Assembly (NCBI RefSeq): GCF_027913035.1
Contig: NZ_CP115775.1
Location: 3,254,812-3,318,811 of the forward strand
Source: Paracoccus albus
GTDB taxonomy: Bacteria > Pseudomonadota > Alphaproteobacteria > Rhodobacterales > Rhodobacteraceae
Direction of reading: 5' to 3'
Length of the DNA: 64,000 nucleotides
Shown one piece after another: positions 33,815 through 43,864 of the stretch (positions are counted from its first letter, which is position 1; each line of letters begins with the position of its first letter). Made by a program: the position numbers and the translations under genes. The notes under the pieces were generated by a model. That model saw only the letters and a list, made by a program, of their open reading frames with translations, did not search any database and was not told the origin of the DNA.

Positions 33815-35566
33815 ATGCTGGATCCGCTGGAGGTTGAGCAGCAGGGGCAGGGCAGGGACCGCGCCGAACGTGCCGGGATCTGGATCTCTGGCGTCGGGCA
33901 TACGGTGCTGGTGCTTTGGGCCGCAATCGGCGGTGCCCTGTTCGCGGCGCGGGACAACCCACCGCCGCAGATGACCGATGTTTCCACCATCTCGACGCAG
34001 GAGTTCGAGGAACTCGCGGCGCGTTCGCGCGGGGCTGGCCCGGTCGGTCAGGCCGATGGCGAGGCGCCGGAGCAGCCGCAGATGCCGGGCGACACGACTG
34101 CGCCGGAAGGGCCGGATCTGGCACTTGATGTGCCCGATCCAGATAGCACGGTGTCTACGCTTGAGGCACCTCCGCCGCAGTCGGAGGATACGCCTGATCT
34201 GAGCGATGTCGAGAATCAGACTCCGCCGGTTGATGTGGCGACGATTGCCCCTGACCCGGCCAGTCTGCCAGAGGTCGACGACGCCCCCAGCACCCCTTCT
34301 GCCGAGACCGGCCCGCAGACGGATGCGCCCTCTCGCCCCGACACGCCGACACCGACTGCACCGCCGGTATCGGAACTGGCCCTTTCCTCGTCGCGCCCGC
34401 CGCCCGACCGTCCCGCCGGTTTGCGCGAGGCCGTGCTGGCCGAACGTCAGGCGCAAGAGGCAGAGGCCGCCGCCGCTGCCCAACGCGCAGAGGAACAGCG
34501 CCTTGCAGCCATCGCGCAGGCGGCAGAGGAGCAGCGCGCCGCCGAAGAAGCCGCGGCCGCGCAAGAGCAGGCGCGACTTGAAGCGGAGGCGCAGGCAGAA
34601 CAAGAGCGTCAGGCAGAGGCTGCGCGCGCCGAAGAAGCCGCAAGACAGCAGGCCGAGGCGGAGGCTGAAGAACAGCGTCTGGCGGCTGAACGAGCCGAAC
34701 AGGAGCGGCTGGAACAGGAACGGCTGGCCGAAGAAGCACGCCGCGCGGAAGAACAACGGCTGGCAGAGCAAGCGCGCCGTGAAGAAGAGCGCCTGGCCGA
34801 AGAAGCCCGCATTGCCGAGCAGGAACGGCTTGCCGAGGAAGCCCGCCGGGCCGAGCAGGAGCGTTTGGCAGAGGAAGCACGGCAGGCCGAACAGGAACGG
34901 CAGCGCCTTGCGCGTGAGGCTCAGGAACGGGCAGAAGAACAACGGCTCGCCGATGCGGAGGCAGAGCTTGCCCGCCGTGACGCACTTGCCGAACAACTGG
35001 CCGAGCAAGAGCGGCTTCAGCGCGAAGCCCTTGCCGCAGAAGAAGCAACGCCCAGCCCGTTCGACGGTAACGCCCCTGAAGGCGAGGGCGAGGGCGGCGG
35101 TTCCGACGTTCTGACCGACGCACTGAACGAAGCAGGTGCGACCGCGATCCAGCCCGATGTACTGGACGACGCACTTGCCGATGCGATGGGCACCACCCGG
35201 CCTTCCGAAATTGAGCGCGATATAAGCGTCGAAATCGCCTCTGTCCCGATGACGGCGGACGAGAAAGATGTTTTCCGCAACGCGATCCAGACTTGCTGGA
35301 ACCTGACGCCTTTGTCCTCGGAAGCTGCGGCAATGCGCGTTGTGGTCGGCTTCACCATGAACCGTGACGGCACACCGGACAGCGACAGTTTCCGTATCGT
35401 CGGTGATCCTGAACCCAACCCTGACCGTGAGCGCGCGTTCGAGGCCGCACGCCGTGCCGTTTCGCGTTGCGCGAATGGCGGGTATGAACTGCCGGCGGAT
35501 AAATACAACGAGTGGGACGATGTCGAAGTGACATTCTCGCCGTCCGGGGTCGAGAGGATCGAATGA
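33815..35566 (+). CDS. tolA: Tol-Pal system protein TolA
   Basis: The 583-residue protein links the TolQR motor to the outer membrane. One membrane anchor lies at about 22-45. A proline/acidic segment runs from 50 to 190, then a long Ala/Glu/Gln/Arg heptad-rich coiled coil from 193 to about 415 (repeats such as RAEEQRLAEQARREEERLAE). A C-terminal globular TolA/TonB-like domain from about 478 contains AIQTCWNLTPL and VVVGFTMNRDGTP. Identification rests on architecture and position, since TolA is poorly conserved. It overlaps tolB by 4 bp. Confidence 0.9.
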   Translation: MLDPLEVEQQGQGRDRAERAGIWISGVGHTVLVLWAAIGGALFAARDNPPPQMTDVSTISTQEFEELAARSRGAGPVGQADGEAPEQPQMPGDTTAPEGPDLALDVPDPDSTVSTLEAPPPQSEDTPDLSDVENQTPPVDVATIAPDPASLPEVDDAPSTPSAETGPQTDAPSRPDTPTPTAPPVSELALSSSRPPPDRPAGLREAVLAERQAQEAEAAAAAQRAEEQRLAAIAQAAEEQRAAEEAAAAQEQARLEAEAQAEQERQAEAARAEEAARQQAEAEAEEQRLAAERAEQERLEQERLAEEARRAEEQRLAEQARREEERLAEEARIAEQERLAEEARRAEQERLAEEARQAEQERQRLAREAQERAEEQRLADAEAELARRDALAEQLAEQERLQREALAAEEATPSPFDGNAPEGEGEGGGSDVLTDALNEAGATAIQPDVLDDALADAMGTTRPSEIERDISVEIASVPMTADEKDVFRNAIQTCWNLTPLSSEAAAMRVVVGFTMNRDGTPDSDSFRIVGDPEPNPDRERAFEAARRAVSRCANGGYELPADKYNEWDDVEVTFSPSGVERIE

Positions 35567-36876
35567 AGGTTTGGGTGGCCTTGTTGATGGCGGCTCTGTG
35601 CCTACAGGGCACGGCGGCATTGTCTCAGGATGAACCGCTGCGGATCGAGATTACCGAAGGCAGTATGCAGCCCATGCCAATCGCGCTGCGTTTCGAGGCG
35701 TCGGAAAATGCAGGCGAACTGGCTGCAGATATTGCGACGGTGGTAGAGGCGGACCTTGCCGGGACCGGGCTATTCGCCATCGCAGAGATCGAGGATGCAC
35801 CCAGCACCAGCTTCAACAAGGTCGTGGACTATGTTGGCTGGAAGCAGGCCAATACCGAGGCACTTGTGACCGGCTCTGTCAGCGAAAGCGAGGAAAAGAT
35901 CACCGTCCGCTTTCGCCTGTTCGACATCTTCGCGGGCCAGCCGCTTGGCGACGGGATGCAGTTTGAGGCGCCCAGGGAAGGCTGGCGGCGCACAGCCCAT
36001 AAGATCGCAGATCAAATCTACAGCCGAATCACCGGTGAGGCCCCCTATTTCGACAGCCGCATTGCCTTTATCGGCGAAAGCGGTCCCGCGACCGAGCGCG
36101 TGAAGCGCGTCGGTGTGATGGATGCAGACGGTGCCGACGTCAAATGGCTGACCGCAGGCAGCGACCTTGCCCTTTCGCCCCGTTTTGCCCCTGACGGGCG
36201 GACGGTTCTTTATACCAGCTTTGCCAGCGGCATGCCGCAGATCATGTCGGTCGATGTGGAAACCGTCACGACCGCGCAGCTGACCTCCGACCCACGCGCG
36301 ATGAGCTTTGCGCCGCGCTATTCGCCTGATGGCAGGTGGATCGCGTTTTCGCGTGAGACCGCGGGAAATACCGATATCTGGGTCATGCAGGTCGATAATC
36401 CCAGCTTTGCCAAACCATTGACACGTGGTCCATCCATCGACACGGCGCCCTCGTGGTCGCCGGATGGGCAGCGGATCGTCTTTGAGAGTGATCGTTCCGG
36501 AAGCTCCCAGCTTTATGTCATGCGGGCCGACGGCTCTGAGCCGGAACGGATTTCTTTTGGTGAGGACGGGGTCAGCTATGGTGAGCCGACATGGTCGCCA
36601 CGCGGTGATCGCATTGCGTTCACGCGGCACGGAAAAGACGGCTCTGCCATAGGGATTATGCGCGCCGACGGCTCTGACGAACGTATGCTGACGGATGCGG
36701 CACAGGCCGCCGGGCCAAGCTGGGCGCCGAATGGGCGTGTGCTCATCTTCACACGGCAGGGGGGCGAAGATGACGGCGCGAAGCTTCATTCAGTGGACAT
36801 CACCGGGCGAAACATGCGACCTGTAGCCCTGAATGATGCGGCGTCTGATCCTGCCTGGGGTCCGCTGCTGCCCTGA
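35563..36876 (+). CDS. tolB: Tol-Pal system beta-propeller protein TolB
   Basis: The 437-residue periplasmic protein has a signal peptide (MKVWVALLMAALCLQGTAALS). An N-terminal alpha/beta domain (to about 165) follows, then a six-blade propeller with TolB repeats such as SPRFAPDGRTVLYTSF, APRYSPDGRWIAFSRE and APSWSPDGQRIVFESD. It binds Pal and the TolA C-terminus. ATG 35563 overlaps the tolA stop and follows AGAGGA; the in-frame start at 35512 lies inside tolA and would bury the signal peptide. Confidence 0.96.
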   Translation: MKVWVALLMAALCLQGTAALSQDEPLRIEITEGSMQPMPIALRFEASENAGELAADIATVVEADLAGTGLFAIAEIEDAPSTSFNKVVDYVGWKQANTEALVTGSVSESEEKITVRFRLFDIFAGQPLGDGMQFEAPREGWRRTAHKIADQIYSRITGEAPYFDSRIAFIGESGPATERVKRVGVMDADGADVKWLTAGSDLALSPRFAPDGRTVLYTSFASGMPQIMSVDVETVTTAQLTSDPRAMSFAPRYSPDGRWIAFSRETAGNTDIWVMQVDNPSFAKPLTRGPSIDTAPSWSPDGQRIVFESDRSGSSQLYVMRADGSEPERISFGEDGVSYGEPTWSPRGDRIAFTRHGKDGSAIGIMRADGSDERMLTDAAQAAGPSWAPNGRVLIFTRQGGEDDGAKLHSVDITGRNMRPVALNDAASDPAWGPLLP

Positions 36877-36897
36877 GCGAGGCCGAGGAAGAGACTG

Positions 36898-37458
36898 ATG
36901 CGCCTGACACTTACCCTTATGGTTGCCGTAGCGGCGCTGTCGGCCTGCGACATGCCGGGCAATGCCCCGATCGCATCCGCCCCCGTTACGGACCCCTATG
37001 TCACCGGCGCGAACGGTGCCGCAGTTTATCAGGGTGATGTGAACATCCCCGGCTCTCGCCTGCCGGGCGATGCGGCTGCCCCGCCTGCGGCAGATACGCA
37101 ATTCGCCGCGGTTGGAAACACGGTTTACTTCGACGAATCCGAGGCGACGCTGTCCGATGATGCGCGTGAAACGCTGACACGTCAGGCAGCGTGGCTGGTC
37201 CAGAACCAGACCGTGACTGCCACGGTCGAAGGCCATGCCGATGAGCCGGGGACGCGAGAGTTTAACCTTGCACTTGGCGCGCGTCGCGCGACCTCGGTTC
37301 GGGAATATCTGGTCGCCAAAGGGGTGGAGGCCGGTCGCATCCAGACCATGTCCTTCGGGAAAGAGCGTCCTGCGTCTATCTGCGCATCCGAGGCATCGTG
37401 TCTTGCGCGCAACCGTCGCGCCGTCACGGTTGTCAGCCAAAGTGAGGCAGGCGCCTGA
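36898..37458 (+). CDS. pal: peptidoglycan-associated lipoprotein Pal
   Basis: The 186-residue lipoprotein has the lipobox ALSAC with Cys17 as the lipid anchor. A flexible linker precedes the OmpA-like domain (about 75-180) with VYFDESEATLSDDARETL and EGHADEPGTREFNLALGARRA, which binds diaminopimelate in peptidoglycan. It anchors the outer membrane and interacts with TolB. Stop and cpoB start overlap (TGATG). Confidence 0.96.
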   Translation: MRLTLTLMVAVAALSACDMPGNAPIASAPVTDPYVTGANGAAVYQGDVNIPGSRLPGDAAAPPAADTQFAAVGNTVYFDESEATLSDDARETLTRQAAWLVQNQTVTATVEGHADEPGTREFNLALGARRATSVREYLVAKGVEAGRIQTMSFGKERPASICASEASCLARNRRAVTVVSQSEAGA

Positions 37459-38483
37459 TGCGCCTTCGGCTGATCGTCGCGCTGTCGGCAGGTCTTGTGG
37501 TACCTGCGGCGGCGCAGGATCTGGCGGCCCCGGACGGGATCGTGATTGACGATCCAGCCCTTGCCGAAGGGTTGGAGGCGATGCCGCAGCCGGATGATAT
37601 CGTTGCCACGGTCGAAGCCGAGAACGCCGAAGCCAGCCCCGCGGTCGCTCCGGAAACTCTGGCCGAGATGCAGGCGGCGCTGCGCGCTGTTGCCTCTGAT
37701 CTGCAGACGCTGCGGGCAGAGCTTCTTGCGTCAGGCGCGACAGGTTTCGAGGCTGCAGGTGGCGATTCGGCGATCGACCGCATGAATGCGATGGAAGCGC
37801 AGATTGCCCGCCTGACCGATCAGACGGAACAACTGTCAAACCGGATCAAACGCGTTGTCGCAGATGGCACCAATCGTATCGGCGATATCGAATTCCGGTT
37901 GTGTGAGATGGATCCGAATTGCGACCTTGGTGCGCTTATGACCGCCGAACTGGGCAGGCAGGGTGGCGGTGCGATGCCCGCGGATATATCGGGCGTGGTC
38001 GAGCGGCCATCTGACATAAGTGCGCAAACGCTTCCGCCGATGGAAGATCCCGTGGCGGGCACAGCGCCGCCAACGGAAGAGGAAGCGCGCGAATTCGCAT
38101 CGGCCCGCCGCGCCGTTGAGGCCGGGGAATGGCAAAAGGCAATTGAAGAGCTTGACCATCTGACAGGCTCTCATGCAGGTGGTCCGCTGACCGCAGAAGC
38201 CCTTTATCTGAAGGGTATCGCATTAGAGGCAAACGGACAGGTCGAGCCGGCGGCTGAAGCTTGGTTGACGACCTTCGCGGCGGCCCCTGATGGTCCCCGT
38301 GCCGCTGCCAGCTTGCTGGCTTTGTCTCGCGCTATGATCGCGCTGAATACACCCGCCGATGCCTGTCCCCATCTGGCCGAACTGGCGCGACGCTTTCCCA
38401 ATTCGCCAGAAGCCGCTGACGCAGCCAGCCTGAGCGCGGACTCCGCCTGCCCGCAGGTGGCGGAGCAGGAAGTTGCAAACTGA
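37458..38483 (+). CDS. cpoB: cell division coordinator CpoB (YbgF-like)
   Basis: The 341-residue periplasmic protein has a signal peptide (MRLRLIVALSAGLVVPAAAQ) and a coiled-coil segment at about 95-130 (NAMEAQIARLTDQTEQLSNR). A C-terminal TPR domain from about 215 contains FASARRAVEAGEWQKAIEEL and AEALYLKGIALEANG. CpoB couples Tol-Pal action to peptidoglycan synthesis at division. The coupled start with pal supports the assignment. Confidence 0.9.
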   Translation: MRLRLIVALSAGLVVPAAAQDLAAPDGIVIDDPALAEGLEAMPQPDDIVATVEAENAEASPAVAPETLAEMQAALRAVASDLQTLRAELLASGATGFEAAGGDSAIDRMNAMEAQIARLTDQTEQLSNRIKRVVADGTNRIGDIEFRLCEMDPNCDLGALMTAELGRQGGGAMPADISGVVERPSDISAQTLPPMEDPVAGTAPPTEEEAREFASARRAVEAGEWQKAIEELDHLTGSHAGGPLTAEALYLKGIALEANGQVEPAAEAWLTTFAAAPDGPRAAASLLALSRAMIALNTPADACPHLAELARRFPNSPEAADAASLSADSACPQVAEQEVAN

Positions 38484-39711
38484 CGGCAAAACGATAGAGG
38501 AACGGGTTCTGTCCAGTCTCGACCGGCTGGGCGGTGGCGTGGCAGGCCTTGGCGTTGCGCTTTCCGGTGGCGGCGATTCGGTTGCTCTCATGCATGTTGT
38601 TGCCCGTTGGGCGCGTGAGCGGGGTCTAAGGGCCGCTGCTGCGACGGTCGATCATGGCTTGCGCGAAGGGTCGGCAGCAGAGGCCGAAGGGGCTGCTGCT
38701 GCGGCGAAAGCGCTTGGGCTGGAACATGCAATTCTCCGTTGGGATGGATCAGGTCAGGGCAACCTGATGGATAGGGCCCGACGCGCGCGCCAACGCCTGC
38801 TTTCGGACTGGGCGCGGAAAAATGGGCTGGATGCCGTCGCCCTTGGTCACACGCAGGACGATCAGGCGGAAACATTGCTGATGCGCCTGACCAGAGGTGC
38901 GGGATTGGATGGTCTTGCCGCGATGGCGGCGCGACGCCGGGCGGATGATATGTTGTGGCTGCGACCAATGCTGGATTGCGGTCGGGCGGAACTTCGCGAT
39001 TGGCTGCGGCAAATCGGCGCGGAATGGACCGACGATCCGACGAATGAGAACCCCCGGTTCGAGCGGGTCCGTGTCCGCCGGTTGATGACAGAACTGGGGA
39101 TTGATCCGGCCACGCTTGCCCGATCGGCGCAACATTTGGCCGGCGCGCGGGATGCGTTGAACCAGGCATTGCTGCCGGTGCTTGAGGGTGCTGAACTGCG
39201 CATGGGCTCTGTCCTGCTTGATCGTGAGTTGGTTGCGGGATTGCCGGCGGAACAACGCCGTCGGCTGATTCTGATCGCTGTGGGCTTTGTGACGGGCGCC
39301 GACTATCCGCCCCGGCGGTCTGGCACGGATCATGCGCTGTCTGAGTGGGCGGCGAATCGTCGCGTCACGCTGGACGGAGCCGTGCTGGATCCGGGCGAGA
39401 AGCTGCTGATCCATCGCGAACCCGCAGCCGCGATGCGCGGGCGTCTGGTTTCAGGGGTCTGGGATAATCGCTGGCGGATCAGCGGATTGCAGGCAGGCGA
39501 CGAAGTGCAGGCGCTTGGCGCCGATGCTGTGCTGTTTGATTGGCGAGCAAAGGGCCTCAGCCATCTGGAGGCGCAGGCGCTGCCCGCAATCCGTCGCGGC
39601 GAGAACCTGCTTTGCCCGGCGCTGCTTGCGCAGGATGGGCTGGCTGCCGAGCCTATTCGTGATAAGGTCGATCTGATCGAAAATCGCTTGGGCATTGAAC
39701 CCGGCGAGTGA
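38473..39711 (+). CDS. tilS: tRNA(Ile)-lysidine synthetase TilS
   Basis: TilS attaches lysine to C34 of the CAU-anticodon tRNA(Ile), changing its decoding to AUA. The 412-residue N-type ATP pyrophosphatase has the PP-loop SGGGDS at 31-36, [26 protein letters not shown], and the substrate loop [18 protein letters not shown]. The start is TTG 38473, overlapping the cpoB end by 11 bp with AGGAAG just upstream; no ATG or GTG before the PP-loop fits better. Confidence 0.92.
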   Translation: MQTDGKTIEERVLSSLDRLGGGVAGLGVALSGGGDSVALMHVVARWARERGLRAAAATVDHGLREGSAAEAEGAAAAAKALGLEHAILRWDGSGQGNLMDRARRARQRLLSDWARKNGLDAVALGHTQDDQAETLLMRLTRGAGLDGLAAMAARRRADDMLWLRPMLDCGRAELRDWLRQIGAEWTDDPTNENPRFERVRVRRLMTELGIDPATLARSAQHLAGARDALNQALLPVLEGAELRMGSVLLDRELVAGLPAEQRRRLILIAVGFVTGADYPPRRSGTDHALSEWAANRRVTLDGAVLDPGEKLLIHREPAAAMRGRLVSGVWDNRWRISGLQAGDEVQALGADAVLFDWRAKGLSHLEAQALPAIRRGENLLCPALLAQDGLAAEPIRDKVDLIENRLGIEPGE

Positions 39712-39754
39712 ATCCCTATTTTCACGGCATAGAATCCCGCCGGAGGAGAGCCCT

Positions 39755-41650
39755 TTGGGTAATACACGCAATATCGCCTTCTGGGTCGTCCTGTTCCTGA
39801 TGATCCTGATGCTGTTCAACCTGTTCAGTGACGGTGCTTCGCAAATGAACAGCGGACAGCTCAGCTATTCCGAGTTTGTTGAGCGGGTTGAACAGGATCA
39901 GGTCTCTTCGGCCACAATTGATGGCGAGGAAATTCAGTTCCGCACGACCGACGGCAATCAATATGTGACGGTGCGCCCGCAGGGCGAAGAGATCGCCGAT
40001 CTGCTGATCGCGAATGACGTAGAGGTGAACGTCAAGAAGCAGCAGCAGTCGGTGTTCCTGTCATTCCTCAGCGTATGGTTGCCTTTCATCCTTCTGATCG
40101 GTGTGTGGATCTTCTTCATGAACCGGATGCAGGGCGGCGGCAAAGGCGGCGCAATGGGCTTTGGCAAATCGCGTGCGAAGCTGCTGACCGAAAAGCATGG
40201 CCGTGTGACCTTTGACGATGTGGCCGGTATCGACGAGGCGAAGGAAGAACTGGAAGAGATCGTCGAATTCCTGCGCAATCCGCAGAAGTTCAGCCGTCTG
40301 GGCGGCAAGATCCCGAAAGGTGCGCTGCTGGTCGGCCCGCCCGGCACAGGTAAGACGCTGCTCGCCCGCGCGATCGCGGGTGAGGCGGGCGTGCCGTTCT
40401 TCACCATCTCGGGTTCTGATTTCGTGGAAATGTTTGTCGGTGTGGGTGCGTCGCGCGTCCGCGACATGTTCGAGCAGGCGAAGAAATCCGCCCCCTGCAT
40501 CGTCTTTATCGACGAAATCGACGCCGTTGGTCGTGCCCGTGGCGTCGGCATCGGCGGCGGTAATGACGAACGCGAACAGACGCTGAACCAGCTTCTCGTG
40601 GAAATGGACGGCTTCGACGCAAATGAAGGCGTCATCATCATTGCCGCGACCAACCGCAAAGACGTGCTGGACCCTGCTTTGCTTCGTCCGGGTCGCTTTG
40701 ACCGCCAGATTCATGTTCCGAACCCGGACATCAAGGGGCGCGAGAAGATTCTGGAAGTGCATGCCAAGAAGGTTCCGCAGGGGCCGGATGTCGATCTGCG
40801 CATCATCGCCCGCGGTACGCCTGGTTTTTCGGGTGCCGACCTGATGAACCTCGTGAACGAGGCCGCGCTGATGGCGGCGCGCATTGGCCGCCGTTTCGTG
40901 ACGATGGATGATTTCGAAAATGCCAAGGACAAGGTTATGCTGGGTGTCGAGCGCCGCAGCATGGTTCTGACGCCTGAGCAGAAGGAAAAAACGGCTTATC
41001 ATGAGGCCGGACACGCCATCGTCGGCCTGTCGCTGCCCAAATGTGATCCGGTCTACAAGGCGACGATCATCCCGCGTGGCGGTGCGCTTGGCATGGTTGT
41101 CAGCCTGCCCGAAATGGATCGGCTGAACTTCCACAAAGACGAAGCCAAGGAAAAGCTTGCCATGACCATGGCGGGCAAGGCAGCTGAGATCATCAAATAT
41201 GGTGAGGAAGGCGTCTCCAACGGTCCGGCAGGCGACATCCAGCAGGCATCGGCGCTTGCGCGTGCGATGGTGATGCGTTGGGGCATGTCCGACAAGGTCG
41301 GCAGCGTCGATTACGCCGAAGCGCATGAAGGTTATTCAGGCAATACCGGCGGTTTCTCTGTCTCGGCAGCGACGAAAGAGCTGATCGAGCAAGAGGTCCA
41401 CGACCTGATCGAGGAAGGCTACCAGACTGCCCGGCGCATCCTGACGGAAAAGGAAGAAGAGTTCGAACGTCTGGCGCAGGGTCTGCTGGAATATGAAACC
41501 CTGACCGGCGAAGAAATCGGCAAGGTGATCCGCGGCGACAGCCTTGGAGGCGATGATGATACGCCGTCCTCCGGTATTCCGCAGGTCACGTCCATTCCGA
41601 AAGCAGGCCGTGGCGCCCCGGAAGGTGGTGCGCCCGTCCCGCAATCCTGA
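39755..41650 (+). CDS. ftsH: ATP-dependent membrane zinc metalloprotease FtsH
   Basis: FtsH degrades misassembled membrane proteins and regulatory targets. The 631-residue protein has two membrane segments (about 7-25 and 101-122), AAA motor Walker A GPPGTGKT (194-201), Walker B with [15 protein letters not shown], and the protease motif HEAGH (416-420). The start is taken as TTG 39755, because GGAGGAG at 39742-39748 is ideally spaced and it yields the family N-terminus [11 protein letters not shown]. An ATG at 39695 lies inside tilS and would add 20 unusual residues. A strong hairpin follows the stop. Confidence 0.96.
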   Translation: MGNTRNIAFWVVLFLMILMLFNLFSDGASQMNSGQLSYSEFVERVEQDQVSSATIDGEEIQFRTTDGNQYVTVRPQGEEIADLLIANDVEVNVKKQQQSVFLSFLSVWLPFILLIGVWIFFMNRMQGGGKGGAMGFGKSRAKLLTEKHGRVTFDDVAGIDEAKEELEEIVEFLRNPQKFSRLGGKIPKGALLVGPPGTGKTLLARAIAGEAGVPFFTISGSDFVEMFVGVGASRVRDMFEQAKKSAPCIVFIDEIDAVGRARGVGIGGGNDEREQTLNQLLVEMDGFDANEGVIIIAATNRKDVLDPALLRPGRFDRQIHVPNPDIKGREKILEVHAKKVPQGPDVDLRIIARGTPGFSGADLMNLVNEAALMAARIGRRFVTMDDFENAKDKVMLGVERRSMVLTPEQKEKTAYHEAGHAIVGLSLPKCDPVYKATIIPRGGALGMVVSLPEMDRLNFHKDEAKEKLAMTMAGKAAEIIKYGEEGVSNGPAGDIQQASALARAMVMRWGMSDKVGSVDYAEAHEGYSGNTGGFSVSAATKELIEQEVHDLIEEGYQTARRILTEKEEEFERLAQGLLEYETLTGEEIGKVIRGDSLGGDDDTPSSGIPQVTSIPKAGRGAPEGGAPVPQS

Positions 41651-41666
41651 TCGGATGATCATAAAC

Positions 41667-41700
41667 GAAGAAGCCCCGGCCAGCGGACCGGGGCTTCTTC
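41667..41700. terminator. bidirectional terminator between ftsH and a convergent micropeptide gene
   Basis: A perfect 13-bp stem (GAAGAAGCCCCGG at 41667-41679, complement at 41688-41700) encloses an 8-base loop. It can end transcripts from both sides: ftsH on the plus strand and the small gene on the minus strand. Confidence 0.8.
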
Positions 41701-41720
41701 ATGTTCATGCCTGTAACGTA

Positions 41721-41801
41721 TCAGATAACCATCAGCACTGATGCACCAACGACGAGCGCGATGGCAAACCCGAGATTTATGATTACGCCAAGCTTTTCCA
41801 T
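41721..41801 (-). CDS. 26-residue single-helix membrane peptide
   Basis: A minus-strand frame from ATG 41801 encodes MEKLGVIINLGF followed by AIALVVGASVLMVI, almost entirely one hydrophobic helix. The ribosome-binding site GAAAGGA lies 6 bases before the ATG, and the gene sits between ftsH and aroQ in a space otherwise empty. It ends 21 bp before a bidirectional terminator. Such micropeptides often modulate membrane complexes. I do not know a family for it, and the call rests on start signals, composition and position. Confidence 0.55.
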   Translation of the reverse strand: MEKLGVIINLGFAIALVVGASVLMVI

Positions 41802-41964
41802 GGCGTTTCCTTTCGATACGGCAAGTGGCCGCTTTCACCCCTCGGCGAAGAAACGTGCGTGTCTGGGGCAGAGTTCCCTGACGCATCTGTCAGTTTCTGC
41901 GCTGCGGCAAAAATGTCACGCTTCATGCTTGCGAACTGACTGACAAGCGGGGATAAGGTCGCGC

Positions 41965-42282
41965 ATGACGCATGAAGATATCCAGGATATGGCGACGCTG
42001 CGGGTGCATATTGACGCGCTCGACGCGCAGCTGATCGAACTGTTGGCGGAACGCAGCCGCCTGATCGACCGGGCCGCCCACATCAAGGCGCGTGACGGCC
42101 TGCCCGCCCGCATTGACAGCCGGGTAGAACAGGTTGCGATGCTGGCCCGCCAAAGGGCCGACGCTGCGGGCCTGCACCCCGATCTGGCCGAGGATATATG
42201 GCGTTTGATGATGGAATATTTCATTGCGCAGGAAGATGCGCAGCTTGGGGGCGAAAATGGTGGCAACCCGGATCGACGGTAA
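41965..42282 (+). CDS. chorismate mutase (AroQ class)
   Basis: The 105-residue all-helical protein shows the AroQ pattern: [42 protein letters not shown] in helix 1, with the active-site arginine and lysine, and ending [16 protein letters not shown]. It would convert chorismate to prephenate. In this group, such stand-alone proteins can also act as isochorismate-pyruvate lyase-like enzymes. It overlaps folD by 26 bp. Confidence 0.88.
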   Translation: MTHEDIQDMATLRVHIDALDAQLIELLAERSRLIDRAAHIKARDGLPARIDSRVEQVAMLARQRADAAGLHPDLAEDIWRLMMEYFIAQEDAQLGGENGGNPDRR

Positions 42283-43135
42283 GGCTTTTGCAGCAACGTT
42301 GAGAGAGAAGATCGGTGGACAGGTCGCTGCGCTGAAGGACGAACATGGGATAACACCCGGTCTGGCCGTCGTTCTTGTCGGCGATGATCCGGCCAGTCAG
42401 GTCTATGTCGCGTCCAAGGGCAAGCAGACGAAAGCGGCCGGCATGAACTCTTACGAGCATCGCTTGTCGGCAGATGCCTCTCAGGCAGAGCTTCTTGCCC
42501 TGATCGGCAGGCTCAATGCCGATTCAGCGGTTCACGGGATACTCGTCCAATTGCCGCTTCCGGATCATATTGACGAGGCAGAGGTGATAAACGCGATTGC
42601 CGTCAAGAAAGATGTGGACGGCTTCACGATCGCCAATACCGGGCGATTGACCACCGGGCAGCGAGCGATGGTGCCGTGCACGCCGCTGGGTTGCCTGATG
42701 TTGCTGCGCGATCAGCTGGGTGATCTGTCGGGAAAGAATGCGGTCGTCATTGGGCGTTCGAACATCGTGGGCAAGCCGATGGCGGCGCTGCTGCTGGCAG
42801 ACAGTGCCACCGTAACCATCGCCCATTCGCGCACCAAGAACCTGCCAGAGGTGGTGCGCCGCGCCGACATCGTCGTGGCCGCCGTGGGTCGTCCGCAGAT
42901 GGTCAAGGGCGAGTGGATCAAACCGGGCGCGACAGTGATCGACGTTGGCATCAACCGCACCGATGACGGGCTTGTGGGTGACGTGGACTACGACAGCGTT
43001 GCAGAGGTCGCGGGGGCCATTACGCCGGTGCCGGGCGGCGTCGGCCCGATGACCATCGCCTGCCTGTTGGCGAATACGCTGACGGCCTGCTGCCGGGCCA
43101 ATGGGCTGCCCGATCCGGCGGGGCTGTCACTTTAA
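42257..43135 (+). CDS. folD: methylenetetrahydrofolate dehydrogenase/cyclohydrolase FolD
   Basis: The 292-residue bifunctional enzyme interconverts methylene-, methenyl- and formyl-THF with NADP. Motifs: [16 protein letters not shown] with the catalytic lysine (Lys56), [17 protein letters not shown], and the NADP loop [15 protein letters not shown]; it ends [18 protein letters not shown] 42257 ([13 protein letters not shown]) matches the family N-terminus even though it overlaps the chorismate mutase gene. Confidence 0.96.
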   Translation: MVATRIDGKAFAATLREKIGGQVAALKDEHGITPGLAVVLVGDDPASQVYVASKGKQTKAAGMNSYEHRLSADASQAELLALIGRLNADSAVHGILVQLPLPDHIDEAEVINAIAVKKDVDGFTIANTGRLTTGQRAMVPCTPLGCLMLLRDQLGDLSGKNAVVIGRSNIVGKPMAALLLADSATVTIAHSRTKNLPEVVRRADIVVAAVGRPQMVKGEWIKPGATVIDVGINRTDDGLVGDVDYDSVAEVAGAITPVPGGVGPMTIACLLANTLTACCRANGLPDPAGLSL

Positions 43136-43148
43136 GCCTGTTGCGCGG

Positions 43149-43622
43149 TCAGGGCAGGGCTTTGGTCATTCGGTAGTTGGTCAGTTCAACACCGCGCTTG
43201 ACGACGCGCTGCCCTGCCACGACATGCCAGCCCATGCGTTCGAAAAAAGGCTGCGCTGCCAGACTGGCCTCTGTGGTCAGAGTCTGAATGCCACTGATCC
43301 GGGCGTGCTCCTCGATGGCACGATAAAGTTCCGCTCCTACGCCCTGCCGCGCACAATCCGCCCGCACGAAGGCGAGATCGATATAGCCGTTATCGTCCAA
43401 CGTCATGAAGCCGACCAGTTTCCCCTCTATCCGAGCCGAAAAGCCGTCGACACCGTCAAGCCTGTGGCGCCAGCCTTCGGTGTCGGGAACCGTTCCAGCC
43501 CAAGCCGTTCGCTGTTCAGCGGTATAGACCCCTGATGTGCCGTTATGGACAGCGTCGAAAAAGACATGCACGGCCTCTTCGCTGTCTGCCGGGCGAAGTG
43601 GCGCTATCACGGTTCGCGGCAT
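43149..43622 (-). CDS. GNAT-family N-acetyltransferase
   Basis: The 157-residue protein has GNAT features: LRPADSEEAVHVFFDAV at the N-terminus, the acetyl-CoA loop DCARQGVGAELYRAIEEHAR, and the C-terminal FERMGWHVVAGQRVVKRGVELTNYRM. The end resembles YafP/ElaA-type enzymes. The substrate is unknown. ATG 43622 is chosen; a GTG two codons upstream is possible. It converges on folD. Confidence 0.87.
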   Translation of the reverse strand: MPRTVIAPLRPADSEEAVHVFFDAVHNGTSGVYTAEQRTAWAGTVPDTEGWRHRLDGVDGFSARIEGKLVGFMTLDDNGYIDLAFVRADCARQGVGAELYRAIEEHARISGIQTLTTEASLAAQPFFERMGWHVVAGQRVVKRGVELTNYRMTKALP

Positions 43623-43636
43623 GGACACTCACCAGA

Positions 43637-43810
43637 TCAGAAGTCGACGCAAAGGCCCTTTTTCTCGTAATCGCCGAAACGCACAGGCTCTGGCCCGTCA
43701 CGTCCGCCAAGCTCGGTCGGCAGTGCAACGGCTTTGGCTGCCTTGCGGCGCTCTGCGGCTTCGGCTAGCGCCCGGACGGCCTCGGGCGGCAAATCGCGTG
43801 TCTCGGTCAT
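43637..43810 (-). CDS. DUF1674 protein (succinate dehydrogenase assembly factor 4-like)
   Basis: A 57-residue protein: MTETRDLPPEAVRALAEA at the start and the highly conserved end GGRDGPEPVRFGDYEKKGLC-VDF. This is the DUF1674 signature shared with mitochondrial Sdh8/SDHAF4, which binds flavinylated SdhA before complex II assembly. Assembly help for succinate dehydrogenase is therefore plausible. The gene is short but complete, 14 bp upstream of the GNAT gene on the same strand. Confidence 0.85.
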   Translation of the reverse strand: MTETRDLPPEAVRALAEAAERRKAAKAVALPTELGGRDGPEPVRFGDYEKKGLCVDF

Positions 43811-43864
43811 GGCGGGCGGCCTTTCATTGCGTTAACAGGGCTAAATCTAAGGAAAGGGTCGGGA

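Noticed and set aside
34440-35050. DNA repeats inside tolA
   Set aside because: The periodicity comes from coiled-coil heptads of the protein and is normal for TolA; it is not a mobile or CRISPR-type repeat.
33758-35620. A 620-codon open frame antisense to tolA
   Set aside because: It reflects the repetitive Ala/Glu/Arg codons of the tolA coiled coil read backwards (long Leu/Phe/Cys runs). No family pattern is visible.
40061-41326. A 421-codon open frame antisense to ftsH
   Set aside because: It lies fully inside the AAA and protease domains of ftsH and has a histidine/aspartate-rich composition typical of antisense shadows.
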